The notes beneath the pieces were generated by a model, which worked only from the letters and a program-made list of their open reading frames with translations, had not been told where the DNA came from and searched no databases. Shown here piece after piece: positions 10,735 through 21,013 of a DNA stretch of 64,000 bases. The position numbers and the translations under genes were made by a program. The stretch spans positions 2,046,001 to 2,110,000 of the forward strand of contig CM074142.1 of assembly GCA_037178625.1 (NCBI GenBank), in the 5' to 3' direction. The stretch is from Skeletonema tropicum. Lineage: Eukaryota; Bacillariophyta; Thalassiosirophyceae; Thalassiosirales; Thalassiosiraceae. The first letter of the stretch is position 1. Every line of letters begins with the position of its first letter.

Positions 10735-10847
10735 AAGGAGGCGGTGGACCGCTCTCAACTTATATTGTTGGCTAAGGAGGCGGTGGACCGCTCTCGACTT
10801 ATATTGGGTGCTAAGGAGGCGGTGGACCGCTCTCAACTTAGTGCAGG
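10735..10847. repeat. 39-bp tandem repeat, nearly 3 units
   Basis: Units start at 10735, 10774 and 10813, each beginning AAGGAGGCGGTGGACCGCTC. Each holds the palindrome GCGGTGGACCGC-like core. Confidence 0.85.
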
Positions 10848-11047
10848 ACTTTCACCTGTCTTCCAGCAAAAGATATGCTGGGCACCGCTCTTAACTTGAA
10901 CTTCAAGAAGGCAGCGTCGTCGCTGTTGTCGCGGAGCAGAAACTAGATTAAACCCCCCGTCCCCCCCTCCGTATTGACTGTGGGGCAATTGTGGGTGACT
11001 GATTTCCTGGATCTCCCGGTGACCTCAATAAAGTAAAGGCCATAACC

Positions 11048-11327
11048 TGTTAGTATCCCAGATCTCCATGATGCAATACAGAGATGAAGGATGAAGGATA
11101 GGAAATAGAAATAGGAAATAGGAAATAGTGAGCTACTATGGAGTTATGGTGCACTACATACGCGTACTGGTATGGGTAACCTAACACTGTTAGTATCCCA
11201 GATCTCCATGATGCAGTACAGAGATGAAGGATGAAGGATAGGAAATAGAAATAGGAAATAGTGAGCTACTATGGAGTTATGGTGCACTACATACGCGTAC
11301 TGGTATGGGTAACCTAACATGCGATGA
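11048..11327. repeat. Tandem duplication of a 140-bp unit
   Basis: Two units (11048-11187 and 11188-about 11319). They differ by a few bases and by one 9-bp GAAATAGGA-type step. Each unit begins TGTTAG and closes with CTAACA, so a unit has 6-bp inverted ends. Confidence 0.8.
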
Positions 11328-11387
11328 TGAGGGTTGATTTCATGCTGCTGGCAGCTCTCACCTTTGTGGTTCCATAAATCACTATTG

Positions 11388-11478
11388 AATTCGCCCCGCA
11401 TGTGTGCCCCTCTGGATATGTGATTCAACAGAGTGTGAAGAGGAACATATCAAGAGGGGCACACATGCGGGGCGAATT
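11388..11478. repeat. Long hairpin (26-bp perfect stem plus extension)
   Basis: AATTCGCCCCGCATGTGTGC... at 11388-11413 pairs perfectly with 11453-11478; after one mismatch the pairing continues for about 8 bp (GATATGT/ACATATC), leaving a loop of about 20 nt. No gene ends beside it, so a terminator role is not supported. Confidence 0.85.
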
Positions 11479-12044
11479 AGAGGTGTGTAGGATCATTACT
11501 GCGGCAATAATCCCATGGTTTAGGTCGATTTTGCCCCTCCGTCCAAAAAAAGAATGAGAAGGTGGATGATGATGCGTGACTCGTCTGTACGCCATCCCAC
11601 TTTGAATCATAAAAGGTGGTGCGTCCCGCGTCAGTACGCACAAAAAATGTTACTCTCTCAAAGTCACTTCTTGTATTCCCTTGCAACATCCTTACCACTC
11701 GCTGCTGCCAAAGAAGAAGCTGCACCTCAAGAAGCCACTTCTCATGAATGCTTATGTTGCTTGTACCCACCGTCCAATCTATTCTTGCTCCTACCCTGAA
11801 CTCGTTGCCGCTGCAAGAAAAGCGCTTAAGTACCTGACGCACAGCAGAAGTGTAGGGTGTATGATTTCAGTCATCTGTTCAGTAAAAGCATATCTTAAAA
11901 TTAAATTAGCCTAAGATGCTACCACTACCAACTCTTAAATCGAAACCCTAAGAATCAAATTCAAGCGAAAGTCTACTCTCATTCTCATCAATATACCATT
12001 ACAACACCTGTGCTGCATCGACAGACACCTCACTTCTCTCTAAG
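11479..12044. other. Flank of the gypsy insertion; 3' side of micro-exon paralog 1
   Basis: From about 11870 to 12044 the sequence matches 38490-38659 downstream of micro-exon paralog 2 (shared strings such as GCTACCACTACCAACTCT and CACCTGTGCTGCATCGACAG). This is the 3' flank of paralog 1, cut off from its gene by the gypsy element. No gene is seen in 11479-11870. Confidence 0.65.
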
Positions 12045-12384
12045 TGTAATAGTCAAGTAGCATACTACCTTTAGGTACGTATGTATCTGTGACCATACGG
12101 ATACGTGCTCGCTAAGCTATCGCTTATCGGGATCTCCATGCCTGACGCATGCCGCTCTGGATTCTGACTACATTGAAGCAGTCAGCTTAGAGAATCTTAC
12201 TAACAGCCTACGTCTTGGAATTAGTACGATTTCTGTCCAATAGCATTCCGAGTCACTCGGCTTACACGAGCAACTCTACCGCTAGCAGCAGCTCTCTCCT
12301 TCGAAGAGCTCACAACTACTCAAGATACGTAAATTAATACTGTATTCATCGTCGTTGTCATTACACATCTATTAGCCTGTGTCA
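12045..12384 (+). repeat. Left LTR of the gypsy element
   Basis: 340 bp, TG...CA ends, preceded by the target duplication CTAAG. It differs from the right LTR only at GTGCTCGC/GTGATCGC and CGTCTTGG/CGTCTCGG. Directly after it comes a palindromic TTATTTTAAAATAA. Confidence 0.95.
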
Positions 12385-12498
12385 TTATTTTAAAATAACA
12401 AGTGCTCTCGTCGACAAGCACCGCAGAAAGCTACCAGATACCTCGAAACGAGAAGAATCTTCCATCCTGGTGAAATATCAGAAGGACTGATCATTATC

Positions 12499-12684
12499 AT
12501 GTCGCAAAATGAATTAGCTTCGATTTACTTGGCCTACAACACTCTCACCGAGGACAAACGGCCAAAAGAATCTCAGGTAACTCGTGGATACATTGAGGAC
12601 AAAGACAAAGTCGTCTTTCCCATCTTTCCAGTTGCCAAGATTGCCAATGGTCGGAAATGGAAAATAAACATTAAACACCGTGTA
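12499..12684 (+). pseudogene. Gypsy Gag N-terminal fragment
   Basis: The frame starts MSQNELASIYLAYNTL 114 bp after the left LTR, the position expected for gag. After about 62 residues it runs into sequence before R-A and loses coherence. No function can be read from so short a piece. Confidence 0.45.
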
Positions 12685-12882
12685 GTAAGTAGACGCCGAT
12701 GGCGGATCTTTCTCTCAGTAATACTTCGGGAGTCGAGTAGGAATAGATGTGCCGTAGTGCACCAGTTTCCAGCTAGTTGAAGCTCTAAGAATCTTATCCC
12801 CAGCTACGTTTCTTCTCCCTCTTCCTCCGCCAGATCGGGTGTAACCTCTCGCCACCGGCCACGTTCACTTCTTCAGGACCGT
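12685..12882. other. Junction between gypsy gag and R copy A
   Basis: CGATGGCGGATC occurs at 12697-12708 and again at 25017-25028 just past R-A, so it looks like a direct repeat flanking the insertion. The 174 bp between it and the conserved left end of R (12883) match nothing else in the window. Confidence 0.5.
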
Positions 12883-13260
12883 ATGAAATGGTGCGCGCGG
12901 CGATTTGTGACTGCATGTTGTGTATGGTGTGTAGTGCGGCGCGGGCCCTCGGGGCCTGTTTTTTTTTTGTGCAATGTACCCGTCTATATTTGCTCTGCAA
13001 TGCTTGTTGTTGTAACATAAATGTGTCATGATGACAAAATTATTCTGTGGATTTCGTGTTGGATTTTTTTTTGCAATGTATCCGTCTATAAAGTTGCTCT
13101 GCAATGCTTGTTTAATAACATTCTTATAACAGAAACGTTTTATAGTACATACTCACTTACTTACTTAGAGCCGTTCCAAGCAAAATTGCATCGTAGATGC
13201 ATAAGATTTTGATAGCAGCTAACAAAAAAGTGCAGCGCGCTTTCCGAGCACAACTGCATG
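12883..13260 (+). mobile_element. Repeat R copy A, left part (split by Ginger)
   Basis: Begins ATGAAATGGTGCGCGCGG as in copies C and D. It contains the offset motif GGGCCCTCGGGGCC about 75 bp in, two direct repeats of about 45 bp (T-run, GCAATGTA, CCGTCTATAAA, TTGCTCTGCAATGCTTGTT), and ends at CAACTGCATG where the Ginger transposon entered. The uninterrupted sequence is seen in copy D at 59485-59505. Confidence 0.9.
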
Positions 13261-13433
13261 TGTTAGACCCAAAAGAACAAATCTGCCATTTAGCCAAATG
13301 GCGGTAACCAAGTGCGCCATTTAGCCAAATGGCAGAAATGACACAACCAAAAGACCAAATCGGACAAAATCCATCAAATCGGATACATTTGGCTTAAATG
13401 CTATGCCACCACCACCAATAGACCAAATGCCCC
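13261..13433 (+). repeat. Left terminal inverted repeat of Ginger
   Basis: Pairs with 20870-21013. It holds the near-palindrome GCCATTTAGCCAAATGGC twice (13284-13302 and about 13315-13333), while the right end has it once, so a piece of about 31 bp is duplicated here. Confidence 0.85.
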
Positions 13434-13584
13434 GTAGCTCGGGCCTTGGGTATTTTATCTGCCTCCTCCGTGGGCACATCTGAAAAAGATAGAGAAGCCC
13501 TCTCACAGCCACTAATTTAGAATACAAAGTTTGTGCTCTTTATTCCGTATCACGCACAACACAACTCTTCATAAATCCTCTTAC

Positions 13585-16500
13585 ATGATGGAGAAGATCC
13601 CGTCAGACACCAAGTTGGCTGCAGCGGAGACAGCGGCAGCTCCTGACCCTCTTTTGCCTGCACTGCCTCATTTGCCTGCACTGCCCGCCACAGCATCGTC
13701 TGATACCGTTTTGACAGGAGATGGAACAGTACGTTCCAACAGCTCGAAAAGTAATGTTTTGTCCGAACCAGCTATGATGGCAGCGAAAAAGAAATTCTAT
13801 GAGCTACTCGAAGTCGGGTTAAGTGAAAAGAAGAGGCGGACGGAAATGGTTACAGAACAAGAATATGATGATATTTGTACAGTGTTGCAGGGATGGGTGG
13901 TTGGAGTGCGGCATTCACCATTGCACACTAAATGGAATCAAAACTACACCCTATCGGACAACACGACACGCTCGACAGCACTCCGATGGACGAAAAATAA
14001 CAAAAACCTAAGAGTTGCAACAAAGGAACAAATATTTGCAATCATTATGAATACTCATATTGAGTCAGGTCATGGGATAGATTCACGAAGGATCCATCAA
14101 CTCATTTCAAAGACTTGGTATGGCATCACAAGAGAAGATGTTGAATTGGCCGTGGGTTTATGTCCCATTTGCATTGCATCTCAAACTAGGAAGATTACCG
14201 CCAAACAAAAGCCCCTAAAAATGATATTATCAGTAACTGTAGGGAAGCGAGCGCAGATGGATTTGATCGACATGACATCACAGCAGGACCCAGGCGGCTA
14301 CTGTTGGATCCTTCGCCTAGTTGACCACCATAGCGGGTTTGGAGCAACGAAGCCTTTGAAATCAAAGACATCAAAGGAATGTGCGATTGCTATTATTGAG
14401 ATCCTCTCCTTCTTCCCAGACTTTGACATTCTCCAATCTGACAACGGCGGAGAGTTTCTTGGAGAGACGGTGAAGTATGTAAACGAGTAAGTCACTTGCT
14501 ACAATGAAATTATATTTGTTTCGCCTTGACTTCATCAACTCATTTAGTCTTTCCTCTTTGCAGACATTTTCAAGAGACGCACATCGTGAGAGGTAGGAGC
14601 AGGCATCCGCAGTCGCAAGGTAAAATCGAGCGTGGTAATGCTCCATTCAAGACATCACTGCAAAGTTGGATGCAGGAGACTGGAAGTACATGTTGGGCCG
14701 AAACAGGAATATACATCGTACAGCGCCGCATCAACAAACGCTGCTCCCGGTCTAAAGGCGGTTACTCTCCATATGAAGTGTTCTATGGAAAGAAGAAGGG
14801 CAACTGTCCAGCAGATATTTTGGGCAAGGATGTGTTGGAGCAGTGCCTTACTGAAGATGGTCTTCAGGCTGCTCTCGATTTTGTGAACGAGGAACACGCA
14901 ATGGAAGATAAGTTATCTCCTAACTTTAATGACAGAATTCTAGCAGTAATCCAGGAAGCAGATGCCTCTGCGATGGCAAGAGAAGGATATGCGGGGGAGG
15001 AGGAGTCAATGAAGCCTGCCGCTGTGGAAGCATGTGCAATGATGGCAGTAGGAGGCACAGAAGCAGAGGGCCCGATGAAGTTGGAAGCCAAAGCTGTGGA
15101 TGCTGTTGCAATGGCAGGAGAAGTACTGGAGACTGTTGCTGTCAGAACGAGCAATGAAGGAGATGAAGAGCCGGTTATCCTTGACCTTCTACCAGCTACA
15201 AAAGAGGAATCCACCAATGTCAAAAGTTCAGAGGATAAGCACATCACCTCAACTCCAACAAAAGCTTCAATCCATCACGAAAGTGACACGCCCGAGAGAG
15301 GTGTAATCAGGGCAGCAGTTGCTGCAGCACAAAGAAAGCAAGCTATTGCTGTCAACAAGAAACGCAGATGTAGTACATATGTTGAGGAACTCCGAGTAGG
15401 AGATGTGTGCACAATCCAAGTGGAAGGCAACACGAGGGCTGCCACAGATCACCCAAATCTCCCTGTAATGATAACAAAGTGCAAGCAACCAAAGAGCAAC
15501 AGCGGTATAAGGAGTTACCAAGTTGCTTCTCGAGACGGACACTTGAAGGGCTGGTATCCAAGAGAGAATCTTGACTTTATGCCAAATTGGAATGCGGATA
15601 TTGCTGGAATTGATATCGACAGGAACGGATTCAGGAGTGCTCTAACTATTGCCACGGCAAGTGCACTGTATAACAAAAGTGGAGGAGCTACGACTTGTAA
15701 GTGTAAAAGTGATTGTGCCAAAAGTAGTCGATGTAAGTGCAAGCAGGTTGGAAACTATTGCACCTCAAAATGCCATGGTGGAAGAGGCAGAAATGAGAAA
15801 TGTACAAATTGCAAGCCTGCGGCCGCAGATGTGCCCAACAACCCACATTCTTCTGCTTCGTTCGTTAACGCTCTGGATGTGGAGTTATGTCAGCCTACAT
15901 CTGACTCACGGCAGGGACCGTGTGCTGGTCAAAAGAAGCGCAGTCAAGAGGAGACTACGACGGTTGATGTTGACATCTACAGCTGTAGCGATGGCAACTA
16001 TAGTTGCGCATCATCAAATACAAAGGAGAAGATACAATCTGCAAAGCGCAGACGAAAGAAGTGCACTTTGGAGGAGGAGACAATGATTGAAGTGCGTGGC
16101 GGTAATCCTGGCGAATACGAAGACAAAGTTTTTGCTGACACTCACGCACCGACTCCAGACAATGAGAAGAAGCCTGCTGCTAAGCAGGTTCTGGACAACA
16201 AGTCAGCAGTCGGCGAAGTGGTGAATCTAGCAGCGAAGCAAAGCAGTAAAGAGAAAGAAGCAGTGAAAGAGACACAACACACTGCAGCCAAGTGTGACAG
16301 CTGGGGCGAGCCATACCCCTACCAAGAACTCCGGGCAGGTTGCGTCCTGAAATATTATCACCCCATCGCTGTGGCTGGCACTCCAAGTGCACTTAGGGTG
16401 GCAACAGTAATTGAACTCAAACCATCTAGTTATGATGCTGAAGAGTTCACCTTGGTCATGGATAATATGGATATCCTGGAGTCTTCCCATCCAGCTCAAA

Positions 16501-17642
16501 TCGTCAAACATGTTGTCAATGGAGAATTGGTTGATTGCGAGCAGAGTGGATTTAGAGAGATCAACGATTATGAAATTATTCAATCAAGGATTGGGTCTAT
16601 TCGTGACGTGATCCAGAAGAGCGCTTCTTCATTTCGTACGATATTGAATGCAAATGTGAATAGGAATGCGCCAGAGGGTATGCCCGTGGATATTTTGAAT
16701 CCTCGAGCAGAGGATGGTGCAGTTGATGGTTGTGCACTGACGGACACTGCAAAGGAATTGAATATGGATGAAGACAAGGACAAAGACAAGGAGGAGGCAT
16801 TTTCGAACGAAGTGGCAATGCGTAGGCTTAGAAGAGCATCTGTGATGGCTGCCAACATGCTAAAGAATGACTTGACTCCTTTACAGCAAAATTTGGTTGA
16901 TACCGCAATCTATGGGCCAGGACATCTATATGATGTACTTGCAAGCAGTGACCGTGATAAAGTGCACAGAGAATCAATGCAGACACTGGAGCCAAAGGTG
17001 TGGATTAATTATGAGATTGTGAATTATTTCCTCAAAGTTTGTCTTGCAAGTAGGGACAAAAACATGCATGATGGCAATACCAACCACAGGAGATCCCACT
17101 TCTTCAATTCGTTCTTCGTGCAAAATTTGTTCGATGAGAAGAATGGCAATGCCAATGAGAAAGGCAAGTACAAGTACTCAAATGTCAAGAGATGGCACAA
17201 GCATGCGCCGGGGAAGAATATCTTTAAACTCGAACGTATCTTCTTTCCAATCAATATCAATAACTCGCATTGGGCGCTCGTTGTAGCATTTATGGACGAG
17301 AAAAGAATCCAGTATTATGATTCTTTGAAGTGGAACGGAACGAAATACTTGGAGGGAATTCTTGAGTACTTGCAGGATGATTACAGAAGACAATTCAGAT
17401 CAGACATGGACATATCGGAATGGCGTCTTGTGCTTTGCACAGAAGACACACCGCATCAACAGGCGTACAATAACAAAAATGTATGGGACTGTGGGGTGTT
17501 TGTTTGCTTATTTGCTGACTTCATTGCAATGGATTGTGCTCCAATTTTCGATTATGATGAGGCCTCAATTAACAAGTGCAGGGAGCGAATTGCACTTTCA
17601 ATCATGGATAATTGTGCTATTGACCACCATCTCATTGGGTAA
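13585..17642 (+). CDS. Ginger transposase: integrase, CXC domain and Ulp1 protease
   Basis: Two exons, 13585-14486 and 14564-17642, joined over an intron GTAAGT...TTTGCAG, give 1,326 residues. An ATG at 13531 would add 18. Residues 158-196 carry an integrase-type H-H-C-C zinc finger (THIESGH ... LCPIC). The DDE core has QMDLIDM (D226), LQSDNGGEF (D286) and GKIERGN (E323). Around 678-715 is a cysteine cluster of the tesmin/TSO1 CXC kind (CKCKSDCAKSSRCKCK ... YCTSKCHGG). The last 180 residues are a Ulp1/C48 cysteine protease with NNSHWAL (His), YYDSL (Asp) and WDCGVFVC (Cys). It should cut and join the element's ends; the protease may process the protein or act on SUMO-like tags (inference). 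The middle is Ala/Glu-rich linker. Confidence 0.88.
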
Positions 17643-17940
17643 TCAGAAGTAGTCAAGTTGCAACGCATAGTACTGTGAGTTTGTGTGGGATGCTACAGTA
17701 ATAATGTTTGCAGCGCATACTAGTGGGTTTGCCGTGCACCGAGAAACAAGACTGAAAGAGAGTGTTTGCAGGGCGTAGTACTGTGGGTGTTACATGATTA
17801 GTAGTCTGACAACTTGCTCTGCCAAAAAATTTAAATTTTAAATGGCTTCTTTTTTTTCGGGAAAGAAACAAGACTAAGAGAGCTGAGTGCTCTGTTGAGC
17901 TGTTGTGAAATGTTCTTACTAGATAGAATAAACAAAAGCA

Positions 17941-19611
17941 ATGGGCAAAGCTTCAAAGAGAAGAAGGCGAACCGATCGGAGTTCCAAGGTGGAACAACAA
18001 AAACTGATACGTCTTGTGGAAGAATGGGATCTTCAGACTGGAATAAGTTTACGTCAATATTGCAAGAATAATGGCATTCCACATGGTACTCTTTATCCTT
18101 ATTGCCGTCGAGACAGTAAAAGGAGGCCGCTTCCAACCAATGGAGAAGCCAAACCAAATCATCGGGTGCTCATTCCTGATGATGACTTACATGCATTTGT
18201 AAAAGAAACGATGTTCAAGGACAAATCATTCAAGATTCAAAAGTTGAAGAAAGATTTCAAGTTGAAGCGAAGACAGGCAGACAACCAATACTACAACCGA
18301 GTAAAGCCGCTTCTTCCCTTGCCAGAAAGTTATATTGGTCGCAAAGTTGCAAAGTACTTCGTATTATCAGATAAAATTTTCTGTGGTTACGTAATCTCAT
18401 ACGATGAGCACGAGGAATGGTGGTCTGTCAGATACGATGATGGTGACTGCGAAGAAATGGATATTGGCGAGCTTGAACTTGCGATGAACTTGTACCTTGC
18501 CCTCAGTTATTCCAATTCATTCTCCAACAGTGCGAACGGACAGTATCTCGTCTATCATTTACGCGATTGCAGTAGATTCTGCAACGGTAGGGATCCAAAT
18601 TCTGATTTAGGTGTAGGTCAAAAGGCTGGTCATCCCTTGAGAAATCATCAGCCAGCATCAGTAAAGGATGCCAACCGAGGCGTGACGGATGGGCTATACT
18701 TTGCAGTTGCAGTGATAAATGTGGCAATTTCTGTCACACCGCATGACAACGATTTGATCATAGTCCATAAGGGATTGGATCGACTTTCCCACGGTTCTGG
18801 ATTTGTATCGACCAAGGCAGATTCTGATACTACGATTCGTATGAATGGTGTTGATGTGATTGATGTCTCAGAGGACATGGCAAGATTTGGCATGGGTAGA
18901 AGGGATGATGGAGTCTTTGTCTTTAGAAGTGGTACAACCGAGGCTGGTATGGTCTCAATGACGAGCGATGCCGTAAAGCAAGCATTCCTTCACTTTTTGG
19001 TGTGTGACGAACGATGTAAGGGATACTTGAGCGCCGATGCTGGCCGTGATGTTGGCAGTAACGTCTATCGTTATGACTTGTTGTTCAATCAAGCTCAAGG
19101 TAGCTGTGACCAATATTCAGATGCTGATGGTAATGTTGTTTTGGATGGTAGCAGGAATCCATTGCGTGTCCCCTTTTTGAAGAAAACAACGGAGATACTT
19201 CGATTTATGACCGACGAGGTCAAGGAGGAATTGACCTCTGTCTTGACAGGTATGGATCGTTTAACGGAGCAGGTGTACCCAGATGCATTTCCAGATGTAA
19301 GGCGGCGTGACTTGGTTCGTGATTACTTTGTTAGAGATTATCTGGGGAATGATAATAATATCACGCTGAACTGGGAGTATGTCGGATTCATAGCAAGACG
19401 AGTGACAGATAATGATAGACTTGCTATGCATCTTGATACCAAGAATGATTGGAGGAGTGGTTACAATTACTGCACAACATATTCATACGTCATTGACGGA
19501 TATAGAGTCACCATCATAGCATGTTGCAAGCAAGACTTTGGAAGTCTCATGGAGCGTCTTGATAAAGTTGAGGTGGTGGGTGGTCAATTCCGGCCTCCAA
19601 ATGATGCTTAG
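17941..19611 (+). CDS. Second Ginger gene: HTH and Tudor-like N-terminus, unknown C-terminus
   Basis: 556 residues, single exon, same strand and 298 bp after the transposase. Residues 1-60 are very basic and then look like a Psq-type helix-turn-helix (SLRQYCKNNGIPHGTLYPYC). Residues 131-180 (YIGRKVAKYF ... WWSVRYDDGDCEEMDIGEL) match the pattern of Tudor/PTM-type chromatin reader modules. The remaining 370 residues are not recognised; a stretch near residues 498-508 (MHLDTKNDW) has an H-x-D that also occurs in Fe/2OG oxygenases, but the other metal ligand was not identified. It lies inside the terminal repeats, so it travels with the transposon. A role in target choice or in handling chromatin is inference. 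Confidence 0.7.
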   Translation: MGKASKRRRRTDRSSKVEQQKLIRLVEEWDLQTGISLRQYCKNNGIPHGTLYPYCRRDSKRRPLPTNGEAKPNHRVLIPDDDLHAFVKETMFKDKSFKIQKLKKDFKLKRRQADNQYYNRVKPLLPLPESYIGRKVAKYFVLSDKIFCGYVISYDEHEEWWSVRYDDGDCEEMDIGELELAMNLYLALSYSNSFSNSANGQYLVYHLRDCSRFCNGRDPNSDLGVGQKAGHPLRNHQPASVKDANRGVTDGLYFAVAVINVAISVTPHDNDLIIVHKGLDRLSHGSGFVSTKADSDTTIRMNGVDVIDVSEDMARFGMGRRDDGVFVFRSGTTEAGMVSMTSDAVKQAFLHFLVCDERCKGYLSADAGRDVGSNVYRYDLLFNQAQGSCDQYSDADGNVVLDGSRNPLRVPFLKKTTEILRFMTDEVKEELTSVLTGMDRLTEQVYPDAFPDVRRRDLVRDYFVRDYLGNDNNITLNWEYVGFIARRVTDNDRLAMHLDTKNDWRSGYNYCTTYSYVIDGYRVTIIACCKQDFGSLMERLDKVEVVGGQFRPPNDA

Positions 19612-20869
19612 GAGGAGGAGAAATAGAGATGGTTATTAATCATGCATTTTAGTTAGCCGTGTTGGGTGGACCATTCTACTTGGTATTGATAGTATGTAAG
19701 CACATTGCCACTGCTCCGACGAACTGTGTTGATGGAATTGGGTGCCACGAAGCTTTTAGCCGCACCAGTGCGGTTCAATTTGGACTGGCAAGCATCAGCA
19801 GCATACAACCACCATTTCGTATCTAACGCTGTTGGTATGGCAATAAAACGTGTTTAGTGCCCCATTGCACTTGGTGGTGATTGTATAGAAGCATAATGCT
19901 ACTGCTCATGCGCATTTTATTGATAGAAGTGATGTTGCAACCTTGTTGGCCCCGGTGTGGTCGAGTTTGGGCTTGCTTCAAGCACTACATTGGTCGCCAT
20001 TCTGTGTCTAACGCTGTCAGTATGGCAAGGAGCCGCATTTAGTGGCCCATTATACATCATGATGATAGTATAGAAGTATCTCAGTACTGCTCAGATGAAA
20101 TGCAACGATAAAAGTGATGCCACGAACCATATGAGCACGAATTCTGGGTAATTTGTTGTATTCCATTTAGCGTTATAGCTATAACATGTAATGGGACGAT
20201 TATCCTCATGTAGATCCAATACCAATAAAGGCGATCATCCTTATTGACTAATACCATCGAGCGATGCATCCACTATATGTTTGTTTGTTGCATAATGAAA
20301 TTCTTGGCATCCGTAATGTGCCATGATGATGCTGTATCTGTAGTGTATCTGTGCTGATTGTATGTTTCACATTCTTACATGATAATAGATTCTTATCATC
20401 CCACTTCATTACAACCGCCAAGCCTAACACCCGCTGCCAATTGCTCATATACGGCGGAAATGATTGAGTTCATTGCTGCATGTGCATATTCATTCCAATA
20501 TTGTAATTCTCATGAATGTTTTGCCGAAGCAGTCACGACATTGTTGGTAATCAGTTGTACACAATTCGTCAGTGCGTGCTCAATCAATGATAACGCTGAA
20601 AACACTGCTCCATAGCGCAGTATCAAAAGTACCATTCACTAAATTATCGGCGAAGTTTATCCACCGTAGTCGCTGTGGTGATAATCAAAGTAGTGCAGTA
20701 TTTACCATCGTGTGATAGATATTGATTTTTTGAGAACGCTGCGCGGATGCATGATGCACGTCTCCATAAAAGTGATAGGATTGAGGAAAACCTATGAATG
20801 ACGCTGACGGAGATAGATGATGCCCGATCTTGGGGCTTGTCATCGCGTTAAGGCGAAATGTTCCGAGTA
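19612..20869. repeat. Ginger 3' non-coding region with degenerate 185-bp repeats
   Basis: Between about 19640 and 20130 there are about three degenerate units with a period near 185 bp (compare ACGCTGTTGGTATGGCAA at 19826 with ACGCTGTCAGTATGGCAA at 20011). Each ends in a block TAGAAGTGATG(T/C)... CCACGAA-like. No gene is seen from 20131 to 20869. Confidence 0.6.
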
Positions 20870-21013
20870 GGGGGCAATCGGTCTATTGGTAGTGATAGGC
20901 ATCGCAATTAGGCCAAATGTATCCGTTTCGTATCCATTTTAGTGGATTGGTCTATTGGCACTGTCAGTTCTGCCATTTGGCTAAATGGCAGATTTGGTCT
21001 TTTGGGTCTAACA
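20870..21013 (+). repeat. Right terminal inverted repeat of Ginger
   Basis: Reverse complement of 13261-13433 with loss of one copy of the internal near-palindrome. It ends ...GGGTCTAACA, followed by the CATG duplication. Confidence 0.85.

Larger units (their letters stand above)
13261..21013 (+). mobile_element. Ginger-type DNA transposon
   Basis: 7,753 bp with ends TGTTAGACCC...GGGTCTAACA. The first 43 bp of the inverted repeats differ by about two bases, and looser similarity goes on for some 170 bp. The termini fit the 5'-TGTNR rule of Ginger and Gypsy ends. Comparison with the empty site in R copy D shows one extra CATG, a 4-bp target duplication (13257-13260 and 21014-21017), although the site is itself a CATG repeat. 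Inside are a transposase with integrase and Ulp1 protease domains and a second large gene. Ginger1 elements are known for integrase-like transposases with C-terminal Ulp1 or OTU proteases and 4-bp duplications (usually CCGG or CCGT). Both genes are open, so it may be recently active. Confidence 0.88.

Noticed and set aside
10390..10836. Minus-strand frame with repeated AVHRLL
   Set aside because: The repetition comes from the 39-bp DNA tandem repeat; no other coding sign.
19430..19480. Fe/2OG dioxygenase in the second Ginger gene (H-x-D)
   Set aside because: Only one part of the metal site is visible; the second His and the Arg could not be placed.
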